From Planctomycetaceae bacterium (GTDB lineage: Bacteria > Planctomycetota > Planctomycetia > Pirellulales > Pirellulaceae), in assembly GCA_015490875.1 (NCBI GenBank), contig WFWZ01000427.1:1-33364 (forward strand): DNA of 33,364 bases. The letters run 5' to 3'. Position 1 is the stretch's first letter. Each line of letters begins with the position of its first letter. Both the position numbers and the translations under genes were made by a program. The notes beneath the pieces were generated by a model, which saw only the letters and a program-made list of their open reading frames with translations, ran no database searches and had not been told where the DNA came from. Shown here one piece after another: positions 24,575 through 32,412 of the stretch.

Positions 24575-26119
24575 ATGCACATTGGGCAACCGGAACGAGG
24601 CTGCAAGACCGTGACCAAACCCCCGTCGCGCCGCTTGAAGGTCCACATCGAACCGACGAGCCCCGAGGATCCACTCGAGTCCGAGCAGCTTGCCGATTCT
24701 CGCGAGCTGGCGGAACTCTTTGCCGCTGCGACGGGGTGGCGTGTTGAGTCCGTGGAGTCCGACCAGGACGGAGAGTCCGACCGTTGGCGTCTGACTCCCC
24801 CTGAGGGTGCCTTCGAACAGACACCCGTGGCTGCACCCGCTATCCGGCGGTTGGCCGAGCAGTTGACGTCCTATCACCGGCGACTCGAGGAGGCTTATCA
24901 GGCGCTGCGCGAACGAGAGGCCGAACTGGCGACCGCCATCCCCCTGTCAGTACTCGATGACGAAGGCGTGCACTTAGCCGAGCGCCTCGAGTGGGTGTTG
25001 CAAGCGGGCGCCGAGGCACTCGACTGCCACGCCGCCGCCCTTTATCTGCTCGATGACGCCACGCAGCAACTCAAGCTGCGCGTCTCCTGGGGGCTCCCTC
25101 GGCATCGACTGGCCGAGCCGCCCCGGGCGTTGCGTGGAGCCGTGGCTGATCTGGAAGCGCTGATGGGAAGCGCCGTGGTGCTTGAGGATGTCGAGTGGGT
25201 ACCCCTCTGGCGAGCTCCCGAGCGGTTTCCTTCGGCCCTATGCGTTCCCGTATCCACTTCGCACACACCGCTGGGCACGCTGTGGTTCTTCAGCCGCCGG
25301 CGGCGCGGATTCGATGACGCTCAGGTCCAGCTTGCCGAGGTTATCTCCGGCCGCATCGTGGCCGATTTGGAACGGGAAACCCTTCGGCACGAAGTGCGGC
25401 GCAATCGGGACTACGCCCGGCAGATGCGAGACGCGTTGTTGTGGCAACAGGAGCGTCTTCCCGAGGACCATCTGCCGTTGGATGATTGGTCATTGGCCGG
25501 TTATCGCAACCCGGCTGGCTGGGTCGGCGGCGGGTTTTACGACTGGATCGTCCTTCCCGACAGCCGGATCCTTTTGCTCGCGGCGTCGATGAGCGGCGAA
25601 GGGGTGGTGGCTTCGTTGGGGAGTGCCTTCCTTCGAGGTGCTCTGTGGAGTCACGCTCAGATGGCTCGCGACCCTTCCGATCTCCTGGCGATGGTGCATG
25701 AAACGCTATGGACGGCTTCTCCTGGCGGGGAACGGGCATCGGTTTTCGCGGCCATGATCGAGCCCGAGACAGCGAAGTGGGACTACGCCGTGAGCGGCGA
25801 GTGGTATCTGTGGTTCGGCGGCAAACAGGCGCCGTTCGAGTTCGTCCACGGCGAATGGCTGGGAGATCAACTCGACGCGACCTGGCCCAAGCGGGTTGGC
25901 CCCAAGTGGCGTCGGGGCATGCGCCTGGCGATCGCGACCGCTGATTCGCTGGGCGAAGACGATTGGCTGCAAGTGACCGAGGGGCTTCGCAAAGCGCGAA
26001 TCCGCACGGGAACGGCAGCCACGACGCTTGATACGATTCGCGATGGTTGGTCGCCAGCCAACGAACCACCCTCAAGTGACCAAGTCTTGGTGATTGCGCA
26101 GCGTCACTTGCGCCGCTGA
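24575..26119 (+). CDS. GAF plus SpoIIE/PP2C-like protein with degenerate catalytic motifs
   Basis: The 514-aa protein has an N-terminal unrecognised segment, a short coiled coil (about 90-118), a GAF domain (about 130-265, LSVLDDEGVHLAERLEWVLQ to LAEVISGRI) and a SpoIIE-like PP2C phosphatase domain (about 300-514). Where active enzymes have GGDFYD, this protein has GGGFYD (Gly320). Where they have a DvSGxG-type motif, it has ASMSGEG (Ser338). Two metal-binding aspartates are therefore missing, while Asp323 and the late SSDQVLVIA motif remain. It may be a catalytically dead sensor or adaptor in a sigma/anti-sigma pathway. GTG 24611 is an alternative start. It is divergent from the ECF sigma gene, 289 bp away. 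Confidence 0.82.
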   Translation: MHIGQPERGCKTVTKPPSRRLKVHIEPTSPEDPLESEQLADSRELAELFAAATGWRVESVESDQDGESDRWRLTPPEGAFEQTPVAAPAIRRLAEQLTSYHRRLEEAYQALREREAELATAIPLSVLDDEGVHLAERLEWVLQAGAEALDCHAAALYLLDDATQQLKLRVSWGLPRHRLAEPPRALRGAVADLEALMGSAVVLEDVEWVPLWRAPERFPSALCVPVSTSHTPLGTLWFFSRRRRGFDDAQVQLAEVISGRIVADLERETLRHEVRRNRDYARQMRDALLWQQERLPEDHLPLDDWSLAGYRNPAGWVGGGFYDWIVLPDSRILLLAASMSGEGVVASLGSAFLRGALWSHAQMARDPSDLLAMVHETLWTASPGGERASVFAAMIEPETAKWDYAVSGEWYLWFGGKQAPFEFVHGEWLGDQLDATWPKRVGPKWRRGMRLAIATADSLGEDDWLQVTEGLRKARIRTGTAATTLDTIRDGWSPANEPPSSDQVLVIAQRHLRR

Positions 26120-26257
26120 GTCGACTTCCGCCGATTGACGACTGGCGGCTCGGCCCATACGCTGACCAGCACTTAAGGGGCCGCGTTTGGGGTCGCGCTG
26201 TTTGAGCTCGACGCGCTAGGGAAGTCCGCCGTTCCTCTTCGGCAGTTCAACTCACGC

Positions 26258-27832
26258 ATGAATACGTTTTCTCCGACCGTTCGTCGCGCGCTGATCAGTG
26301 TCAGCGACAAGTTGGGTCTGACCGGTTTTGCGCGCGGCTTGGCTGATTTGGGTATCGAAATCTATAGCACCGGCGGGACCGCTCGGCACCTGGAGCAGAG
26401 TGGCATCGAGGTGGCATCGGTGGCCGAATACACGGGGTTTCCCGAAATGATGGGGGGCCGAGTCAAGACGCTGCACCCGCGCGTCTTTGGCGGTATTTTG
26501 GTACGGCATACCAATCCGGAAGATCTCGGATCTCTCGAAGCGGCCGGTGGCGTTCCCTTTGAATTGGTAGTGGTCAATCTCTACCCGTTCGAAGCGACGG
26601 TGGCTCGCGAGGAGACGACATGGGACGAGGCCATCGAGCAGATCGACATCGGAGGTCCCAGTCTGATCCGTGCCGCGGCGAAGAACCACGCGTTCGTAAC
26701 GGTGGCGACTCGCCCCGAGCATTACTCGGAGATCCTCGAACAGCTCATGCGCGACGGTTCGACGACGCCCGAGTTGCGACGGCGGCTGGCAGCTGAGGCA
26801 TTTGCGCGTACGGCCACTTACGATCTGGCGATTGTCGAGTACTTCGGCCGTTTGGACAGCGAACCCGAATTCCCGCAGACCCTCCCGTTGACGCTCCAAC
26901 GCAAACGCACGCTCCGGTATGGCGAAAACCCGCACCAGCGAGCCGCCTTGTATGCCGACCCTTCGGTTCGCACGGCCAGCTTGCTTTCCGCAAGGCAACT
27001 CAATGGGAAGGAGCTTTCCTACAACAATCTGCTCGACCTCGATGCGGCCCTTACCGCTGCCCGGAGTTTCGCTTCCCCGGCGGCTGTCGTGGTCAAACAC
27101 ACAAACCCTTGTGGAGCCGCGGTTGGGGAGACGCTGGCCGACGCCATGTACAAGGCGATGGAAGGCGATCCGGTGAGTGCCTTCGGGTCGATCATCGGCG
27201 TCAATCGCACGCTGGATGTGGCGACGGCCGAGGTCTTGGCCCGTCCCGGACAGTTCATCGAGGCGATCGTAGCGCCGGACTACGAGGCAGCAGCGGTGGG
27301 GCTGCTGACCACCAAGCCCAAATGGAAGAAGAACGTCCGCTTGATGCAAGTGGGACGGTTGACGGAGGGTCCGGCTCGGCGAGTCCTCCGGGCCATCGAA
27401 GGCGGCTTCCTGGCGCAGACAGCGGACGTCGATCCCGATTTGCCCAGCATGTTTCGTTTGGTGACGCAGGCGCAGCCTTCCCAGCCGCTCGAGTCGGAAC
27501 TTGCTTTCGCTTGGGAGATCGTCCGCCACCTCAAGTCGAACGCGATCGCCGTCTGCAAAGAGACGAGTTTGTGCGGTGCGGGAGCGGGTCAGATGAGTCG
27601 CGTCGATGCCGTCGAATTGGCTCTCAAGAAGGCCGGGGAAAGGGCTCGAGGCGCCGTTCTCGCCTCCGACGCCTTCTTCCCGTTTCCCGATTCGGTCGAG
27701 CGAGCGGCTGAGGCGGGGATCGCGGCCATCATCCAACCCGGCGGTTCTCGGAAAGACGAGGAAGTCATTGCCGCATGTGATCGACTGGGGATTCCCATGT
27801 GGTTCACGGGAAGACGTCACTTTCGCCATTGA
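26258..27832 (+). CDS. purH: Bifunctional AICAR transformylase / IMP cyclohydrolase
   Basis: The 524-aa enzyme catalyses the last two steps of de novo IMP synthesis. The N-terminal IMP cyclohydrolase half has [31 protein letters not shown] and NLYPFEATV. The C-terminal transformylase half has [29 protein letters not shown] with Lys280-His281, and [10 protein letters not shown]. The length is normal and it ends [10 protein letters not shown] as expected. trpC starts 22 bp downstream, suggesting cotranscription of purine and tryptophan genes. It is a full-length, apparently functional housekeeping gene. Confidence 0.97.
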   Translation: MNTFSPTVRRALISVSDKLGLTGFARGLADLGIEIYSTGGTARHLEQSGIEVASVAEYTGFPEMMGGRVKTLHPRVFGGILVRHTNPEDLGSLEAAGGVPFELVVVNLYPFEATVAREETTWDEAIEQIDIGGPSLIRAAAKNHAFVTVATRPEHYSEILEQLMRDGSTTPELRRRLAAEAFARTATYDLAIVEYFGRLDSEPEFPQTLPLTLQRKRTLRYGENPHQRAALYADPSVRTASLLSARQLNGKELSYNNLLDLDAALTAARSFASPAAVVVKHTNPCGAAVGETLADAMYKAMEGDPVSAFGSIIGVNRTLDVATAEVLARPGQFIEAIVAPDYEAAAVGLLTTKPKWKKNVRLMQVGRLTEGPARRVLRAIEGGFLAQTADVDPDLPSMFRLVTQAQPSQPLESELAFAWEIVRHLKSNAIAVCKETSLCGAGAGQMSRVDAVELALKKAGERARGAVLASDAFFPFPDSVERAAEAGIAAIIQPGGSRKDEEVIAACDRLGIPMWFTGRRHFRH

Positions 27833-27854
27833 CAGCCGGCGGGGAACTCGGGCG

Positions 27855-28637
27855 ATGGTTTCGATCTTGGACAGGATCGTAGCGAGGCGCCGGGAGGCGG
27901 TCGACGAAGCGAAACGCGTGCGGCCACTGGCAAGTCTCGAAGCGGCGATGGCCGCCGCGCCCGCCCCGCGGGACTTTGTGGCCGGTTTGCGAGCTTCCCC
28001 AGGCGTGGCGCTTATCGCGGAAATCAAGAAAGCGAGCCCTTCTCGGGGACTCATTCGCCCCGATTTTCGGCCTTTGGAAATTGCTGAGGCGTATCAGGAG
28101 CATGGAGCGTCGGCCATCAGCGTGTTGACGGAGCCCGATTTCTTCGAAGGAAGGCTTGAGTACCTGACACAGGTGCGGCAGTCGGTTTCGCTCCCGGTGC
28201 TGCGCAAGGATTTCGTGATCGACGCCTACCAGATCGTGGAGGCTCGCGTGGCAGGAGCCGATGCCGTGCTGTTGATCGCCGAGTGCCTCGAGACTCCCTT
28301 GCTGCGCGACCTCTACCAGCAGGCGGTTGCCTTGGGAATGACGCCTTTGGTGGAGCTGTACGACGAGGCGAATCTCGAGCGGGTACTGGAACTGGAACCC
28401 TCCCTCGTCGGTATCAACAGCCGGGATCTGCGGACGTTCGAAGTCGACCTTGATAGGACGATCGCTTTACGGCAACGCGTTCCCAAGTCGGTCGTTTTCG
28501 TCGCCGAAAGTGGGATCTGGGACCGAGCCGACGTGGAACGACTGGCGGCGGGCGGCGTCGACGCGATGCTCGTGGGCGAAGCTCTCATGCGGTCGCCCGA
28601 CGTTGGGGAGGCCGTCCGGCATCTCGTGGGTGCCTGA
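27855..28637 (+). CDS. trpC: Indole-3-glycerol phosphate synthase
   Basis: The 260-aa TIM-barrel enzyme closes the indole ring in tryptophan synthesis. Family motifs are IAEIKKASPSRG (54-65, catalytic Lys58), LTEPDFFEG, LPVLRKDFVID, GADAVLLIA, LVGINSRDL, VFVAESGI and GVDAMLVGEALM. It is a monofunctional protein without a fused TrpF. ATG 27855 is used because it begins the family N-terminus (MVSILDRIV) and lies 22 bp after purH; the frame open upstream is within purH. No other trp gene is in the window. Confidence 0.96.
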   Translation: MVSILDRIVARRREAVDEAKRVRPLASLEAAMAAAPAPRDFVAGLRASPGVALIAEIKKASPSRGLIRPDFRPLEIAEAYQEHGASAISVLTEPDFFEGRLEYLTQVRQSVSLPVLRKDFVIDAYQIVEARVAGADAVLLIAECLETPLLRDLYQQAVALGMTPLVELYDEANLERVLELEPSLVGINSRDLRTFEVDLDRTIALRQRVPKSVVFVAESGIWDRADVERLAAGGVDAMLVGEALMRSPDVGEAVRHLVGA

Positions 28638-28751
28638 TCCCTCCCGAAGTGCCTTTGGTGGATGGCGGCTCGGCGAGCTACAATGGCCATAGACTGCCTC
28701 GCTTCTGATGGGCGCTTATTGTTCCCGCACCACTTGCTTTAGGCGAAACTC

Positions 28752-29594
28752 ATGGGTCGCATTCACGAATCCCTCAGTCTCGTGCACCAGATTCTCCGTA
28801 CGACGTTGCTGGTGGTGGTACTCGGAGCGGTCGGCGGGGCGGGTTATTTTGGATATCGGGCCTATCGCCAACGCCAAACGACTCTGGAAGATGCTCAAAA
28901 GAAGGTGGCCCAACTGGAAAAAGCGCTCGGGGAGCGAGACCGGAAGCTGGAAGAGAAGCAGCGCCAAATCGAATCGCTCGAGCGCGATGTCGCCGCTCTG
29001 AAGACGACGGTTGCCGAGCAAAAGGCAAAGATCGAGAAACTCGACCTCGCGCTACGCCTCCTCAAAGTCCGACGCCGCGTTGCCCAACTGCGCGTTCTGG
29101 ACCAGATCCCCGATCCCGAGAAAGGAACGGTGATTTCGCGCGTAGAGTTCGTGGAGTTGGACGATCAGGGGAGGCCGATCGGCGAACCGCGACGATTCAG
29201 TGTCACTGGTGATACGATTTACATTGACAGTTGGGTTGTCAAGTTCGAGGACCGCTATATTGAAACAGCGGCGATCGACCGTAGTACCTCTCTGGTTCTC
29301 TTCCGGAGAATCTTCACCGACAAACAGAAGCCCGAAGAAGGGTTTTCGCTCGATCCGGTAGGACGGCGTCCAGCCGCCTACGGCGGGGCACGCTCGATGA
29401 GTGAACTGGAGAAGAAGATTTGGGCCGATTTCTGGACCATCGCCACGGATGAGCGCAAGGCACGGGAGTTGGGAATTCGCGCGGCGCATGGCGAGGCTCC
29501 GTCGGTGCCGCTGAAGAAGGGGATGGTTTATCGCATCGAACTGCGGGCGTCCGACGGACTCAGCATCCGCCCGGAACCCCACGACAGCGAATGA
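28752..29594 (+). CDS. Membrane-anchored coiled-coil protein of unknown function
   Basis: The 280-aa protein has one N-terminal membrane segment (about 15-37, TLLVVVLGAVGGAGYFGY). A coiled coil follows (about 42-105, with repeated heptads such as AQLEKALGERDRKLEEKQ). A mixed domain (about 106-280) contains VISRVEFVELDDQGRPIGEP and YIDSWVVKFEDRYIE. The domain probably faces the periplasm. AGGCG precedes ATG 28752. It lies after trpC (114 bp) and faces the SulP gene 16 bp away. I do not recognise the family; it looks conserved rather than random because of its structured C-terminal half. Confidence 0.75.
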   Translation: MGRIHESLSLVHQILRTTLLVVVLGAVGGAGYFGYRAYRQRQTTLEDAQKKVAQLEKALGERDRKLEEKQRQIESLERDVAALKTTVAEQKAKIEKLDLALRLLKVRRRVAQLRVLDQIPDPEKGTVISRVEFVELDDQGRPIGEPRRFSVTGDTIYIDSWVVKFEDRYIETAAIDRSTSLVLFRRIFTDKQKPEEGFSLDPVGRRPAAYGGARSMSELEKKIWADFWTIATDERKARELGIRAAHGEAPSVPLKKGMVYRIELRASDGLSIRPEPHDSE

Positions 29595-29610
29595 TGCTGG
29601 CTCTTGAGCC

Positions 29611-31629
29611 TTATCCCGAAGCCGCCTCGCGCGCCGCGACCTCTGGTTGGCTCAGACCGGCATTGCGGGAGTGATTGCGTCCCGACATGACGCTTTGCAG
29701 CGTATTCCAGTCGATCACCAGGCGTCCTCCGGTTTGCTCATGTTGCTTCGCCCAGTTCATCAGTAGATCGAGGCATGCATGATCGATATAAGTGAGATGC
29801 TCGAAGTCGACATGCAACTCGGCATCGGGCGGAACCTGTTCGAGCGTCTCGGCGAGCCGAGGTAGACTCAGAAAGGTAGCAGCTCCATCGAGGTCCAGAG
29901 AGGCTCGGTTGGTGTCGGGATCGAGTCGCAGATGGACATCGAGCCTGGCAAATGTGAGCAGCAGTTTGCCGGCCGAGAGGAACACACCGGTCAGCACGCC
30001 GGTCAACAGATCGGTGGCGACGATCGTCGAGAGCGTGACGAGATAGATGACCACTTCGCCCCAGCCATATTTTTTCAGCTCGAAGACCGTTTTCCAGTTG
30101 ACCAGTTTGTAACCGGTATAGACGAGGATGGCGGCGAGCGACGCAGTGGGGATCATTCGCAACAAAGCGGCTGCCAAGGAGACGAAAACGAGCAGCCAGA
30201 GGCCGTGGAGGATCGTCGACAGCCGCGTCCGGGCTCCCGCATCGACGTTCGCCGAGCTGCGTACGATGACGCCAGTCATCGGGAGAGCACCCAGTAGCCC
30301 GCAGACGATATTCCCAATCCCCTGCGCAGCCAGCTCGCGATCGTAGTTGGTTCGAACAAGCGACTGCATGCGGTCGACAGCTGTGGCGCACAGGAGCGTC
30401 TCGGCACTGGCCACGACGGCCAGCACGACGCCAGCCTGTACGACGGCGAACCATGGAACGGTCGAGATCGTTGTCCATGTCGGGAGCATCACGGCATCCC
30501 ATAGATTATCCGGGACCTCGACAAAGATGATGGGGAGGCTCAAGATGGCGGCGAACACGGTCCCGGCGATCACGGCGACAAGTGGTGCGGGGATGACGCG
30601 ATACTTCTTGGGAATGAGGCTGTTCCAAAGCACGAGGACAACGATGGTGAGCAGCCCTACCTTGGCGGCCCAATCGTGACTCTTCAAAGTCGAAAAGACG
30701 TATTCGAGTTTGGCTTCGACTTCTTCCAGCGATTTTCGGATGGCGATGGTGTCTCCTTCTTGCAGCATTTGCAGAGCGAATCGCATCTGGTCGGCTGCCT
30801 CTTCCGCTGCGGCCACAACATCGGCTTCTCGCTTTTCCTGAAGCATCGACTCGTGAACCTTGCTGATCACGGTCGCCAATTCCCGGATCTGTTTTTCTTG
30901 CTGGCGAATCATCGTTTCCAGTCGCGCACGGTCGAAATCGACGTTCCGCCGGTGATGTTCCCGACTCGATTCGCTCTCTTCCGCGTGCGGGATCCGCTCG
31001 GCGACGCTTTCGCGCAGCAATACCTGTTGAGCATGGATCGTTTCGAAACGAACAAGGAGTTCCCGGCGAGCCTGTCGCTGCTCGGGACTTCCCAGTGGCG
31101 TGAAGGGCAGCCCTTTCCAAACGGCCTGGGGAATCGACATGAGGTTTTCGATGCCGTTGCCCTTCGGCTTGTCGTCTACCATCACGTGGAATTGACTGGC
31201 GAAGATGAGGACGCCGATTCCCGCCAGCATCCCGGAGATGACGGACGGAGAGACGGCGCGAAACCAGCGGCCGTAACCGAGCATACCGGCGATGAGTTGG
31301 AGGACGCCGGCGACCAGGACGGCCAGCCCGAGGACTTCCAGGCCAAGTTCCCGCACGAGTTCATACACGATAACCGTCAGACCAGCGGCCGGCCCGCTGA
31401 CTTGGAGCGGGGAACCGGAGATCCAGCCGACGACGAGCCCACCGACGATGCCGGTGATGAGTCCCGCGGCAACCGGAACTCCCGATGCGATGGCGATTCC
31501 CATGCATAACGGAAGGGCCACGAGAAAGACGACGATAGACGCGAGAAAGTCGCGGTGCGGAGCTGACACGAGTGTGGCAGCATACCCTTTCTTGTCACTG
31601 GGAAGCGGATTCGTGCGCACAGGGTTCAT
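29611..31629 (-). CDS. SulP-family anion transporter with STAS domain and large soluble insertion
   Basis: The 672-aa permease belongs to the SulP/SLC26 group (sulfate, bicarbonate or C4-dicarboxylate transport). It shows FLVALPLCMGIAIASGV, SGSPLQVSGPAAGLTVIV, ETLLCATAVDRM and GALPMTGVIVRSSANV. A C-terminal STAS domain (about 535-640) has VDFEHLTYIDHACLDLL. Between the early membrane segments and AAKVGLLTIVVLVLWN there is an unusual hydrophilic, helical insertion of about 140 residues (about 180-318) rich in Glu, Arg and Gln. The start at 31629 has GAAGGT 7 bp upstream. BicA-like bicarbonate or sulfate uptake is plausible; the ion cannot be told from sequence alone. Confidence 0.9.
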   Translation of the reverse strand: MNPVRTNPLPSDKKGYAATLVSAPHRDFLASIVVFLVALPLCMGIAIASGVPVAAGLITGIVGGLVVGWISGSPLQVSGPAAGLTVIVYELVRELGLEVLGLAVLVAGVLQLIAGMLGYGRWFRAVSPSVISGMLAGIGVLIFASQFHVMVDDKPKGNGIENLMSIPQAVWKGLPFTPLGSPEQRQARRELLVRFETIHAQQVLLRESVAERIPHAEESESSREHHRRNVDFDRARLETMIRQQEKQIRELATVISKVHESMLQEKREADVVAAAEEAADQMRFALQMLQEGDTIAIRKSLEEVEAKLEYVFSTLKSHDWAAKVGLLTIVVLVLWNSLIPKKYRVIPAPLVAVIAGTVFAAILSLPIIFVEVPDNLWDAVMLPTWTTISTVPWFAVVQAGVVLAVVASAETLLCATAVDRMQSLVRTNYDRELAAQGIGNIVCGLLGALPMTGVIVRSSANVDAGARTRLSTILHGLWLLVFVSLAAALLRMIPTASLAAILVYTGYKLVNWKTVFELKKYGWGEVVIYLVTLSTIVATDLLTGVLTGVFLSAGKLLLTFARLDVHLRLDPDTNRASLDLDGAATFLSLPRLAETLEQVPPDAELHVDFEHLTYIDHACLDLLMNWAKQHEQTGGRLVIDWNTLQSVMSGRNHSRNAGLSQPEVAAREAASG

Positions 31630-31835
31630 AGAATTACCTTCGGTGGCATGGGAATGAGACGATAGGATCGGAAAAACCGCAGGCAACCATTGCCGTCACG
31701 CAGTGGCCGGGGGAAGACATCAACCGCTGTACGGCGACGGGCGGCAGAGTCGTGGCTCACCAACGCGATTGGACTTGTGTTGAGGCACGGACAGCGTTGA
31801 TGTGCCGGAACGCCAGACGGCGATTGCAGAATGGC

Positions 31836-32219
31836 CTACAGTCGTAGAGAGGCAAGGAGGCCACTGAGGAGATAATAGCGCTCTTGCAGCGGGAGTCCTG
31901 TGCGCCGTTGGCGATTCGTCGGCAAATCGTGCAGCGCGAACGCCATCGATGCGACTGACGTACGTCCGACCCTCCGAGGGGTTCGGCGACGGGCCTGTTC
32001 GCTCGAGGCCCAAAGGGCGTCCTCGGCGCTATCGGTCTCTTCGCAGGGGACCGATCGTTCCGACGATTCCTGACAACAAAACGCCGTATGCATGACGGCG
32101 CGTATCGGGAGGAAGAAGCCGCTGGATAGCAGGAGTGTCGCGACAAGCCACGCGACTACGCCCGGCTGCCGCCGGCAGACGGACAATTCGTCGATCAGAT
32201 ACGTCGATACTGGGACCAT
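31836..32219 (-). CDS. Small putative membrane or secreted protein, unknown
   Basis: The 127-aa frame starts with a short soluble segment and one hydrophobic stretch (about 20-41, PGVVAWLVATLLLSSGFFLP). A Cys-containing piece (HTAFCCQESSERSVPCEE) follows, then a basic tail ending in a short hydrophobic helix (LLSGLLASLRL). The ribosome binding site is weak. Support comes from a TTGACA promoter and a palindrome about 115 bp upstream on the same strand (32333-32367). The paired cysteines could bind a metal. No family is recognised; it may still be a chance frame. Confidence 0.45.
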   Translation of the reverse strand: MVPVSTYLIDELSVCRRQPGVVAWLVATLLLSSGFFLPIRAVMHTAFCCQESSERSVPCEETDSAEDALWASSEQARRRTPRRVGRTSVASMAFALHDLPTNRQRRTGLPLQERYYLLSGLLASLRL

Positions 32220-32332
32220 CGCGTTCTTGTGCGGATCTGCGGAGTCCTTCGAAGTGACCTGAGCACTCCGAACTACTCCCCAGCGTCATCGACACCGAGT
32301 CCTCAGCGAACCCTCGGAGAGGCCCGCCCATT

Positions 32333-32349
32333 TACGTAGACTCTACGTA
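32333..32349. promoter_or_regulatory. 17-bp palindrome, candidate operator
   Basis: TACGTAGA and TCTACGTA flank a single C, giving a perfect 8-bp inverted repeat. It covers the whole -10 box of the minus-strand promoter at 32340-32367, the usual place for a repressor site. The binding protein is unknown and no regulator gene is adjacent in the window. Confidence 0.55.
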
Positions 32350-32367
32350 CGACGCTCGCGATGTCAA
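32340..32367 (-). promoter_or_regulatory. Candidate promoter for the small membrane protein gene
   Basis: On the minus strand a perfect TTGACA (32367-32362) is followed after 16 bp by TAGAGT (32345-32340), which matches TATAAT at 4 of 6 positions. Transcription would start near 32333 and reach the start codon at 32219 after a leader of about 115 nt. It may also feed the SulP gene farther on. Confidence 0.5.
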
Positions 32368-32388
32368 GGTCGGTTCGAGCGTCGAGGA

Positions 32389-32404
32389 CTCGCGAACTCG
32401 CGAG
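32389..32404. repeat. Palindromic hairpin after the flagellin stop
   Basis: CTCGCG and CGCGAG form a 6-bp stem around AACT (32389-32404), 8 bp beyond the flagellin stop codon at 32413-32415. There is no T-tract, so it is at best a transcript-stabilising 3' hairpin rather than a classic terminator. Confidence 0.4.
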
Positions 32405-32412
32405 GCGAGAGC

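Noticed and set aside
26252-28054. 600-residue minus-strand open frame
   Set aside because: It is antisense to purH and trpC, whose motifs are complete, and its translation is Arg/Ser-rich without domains.
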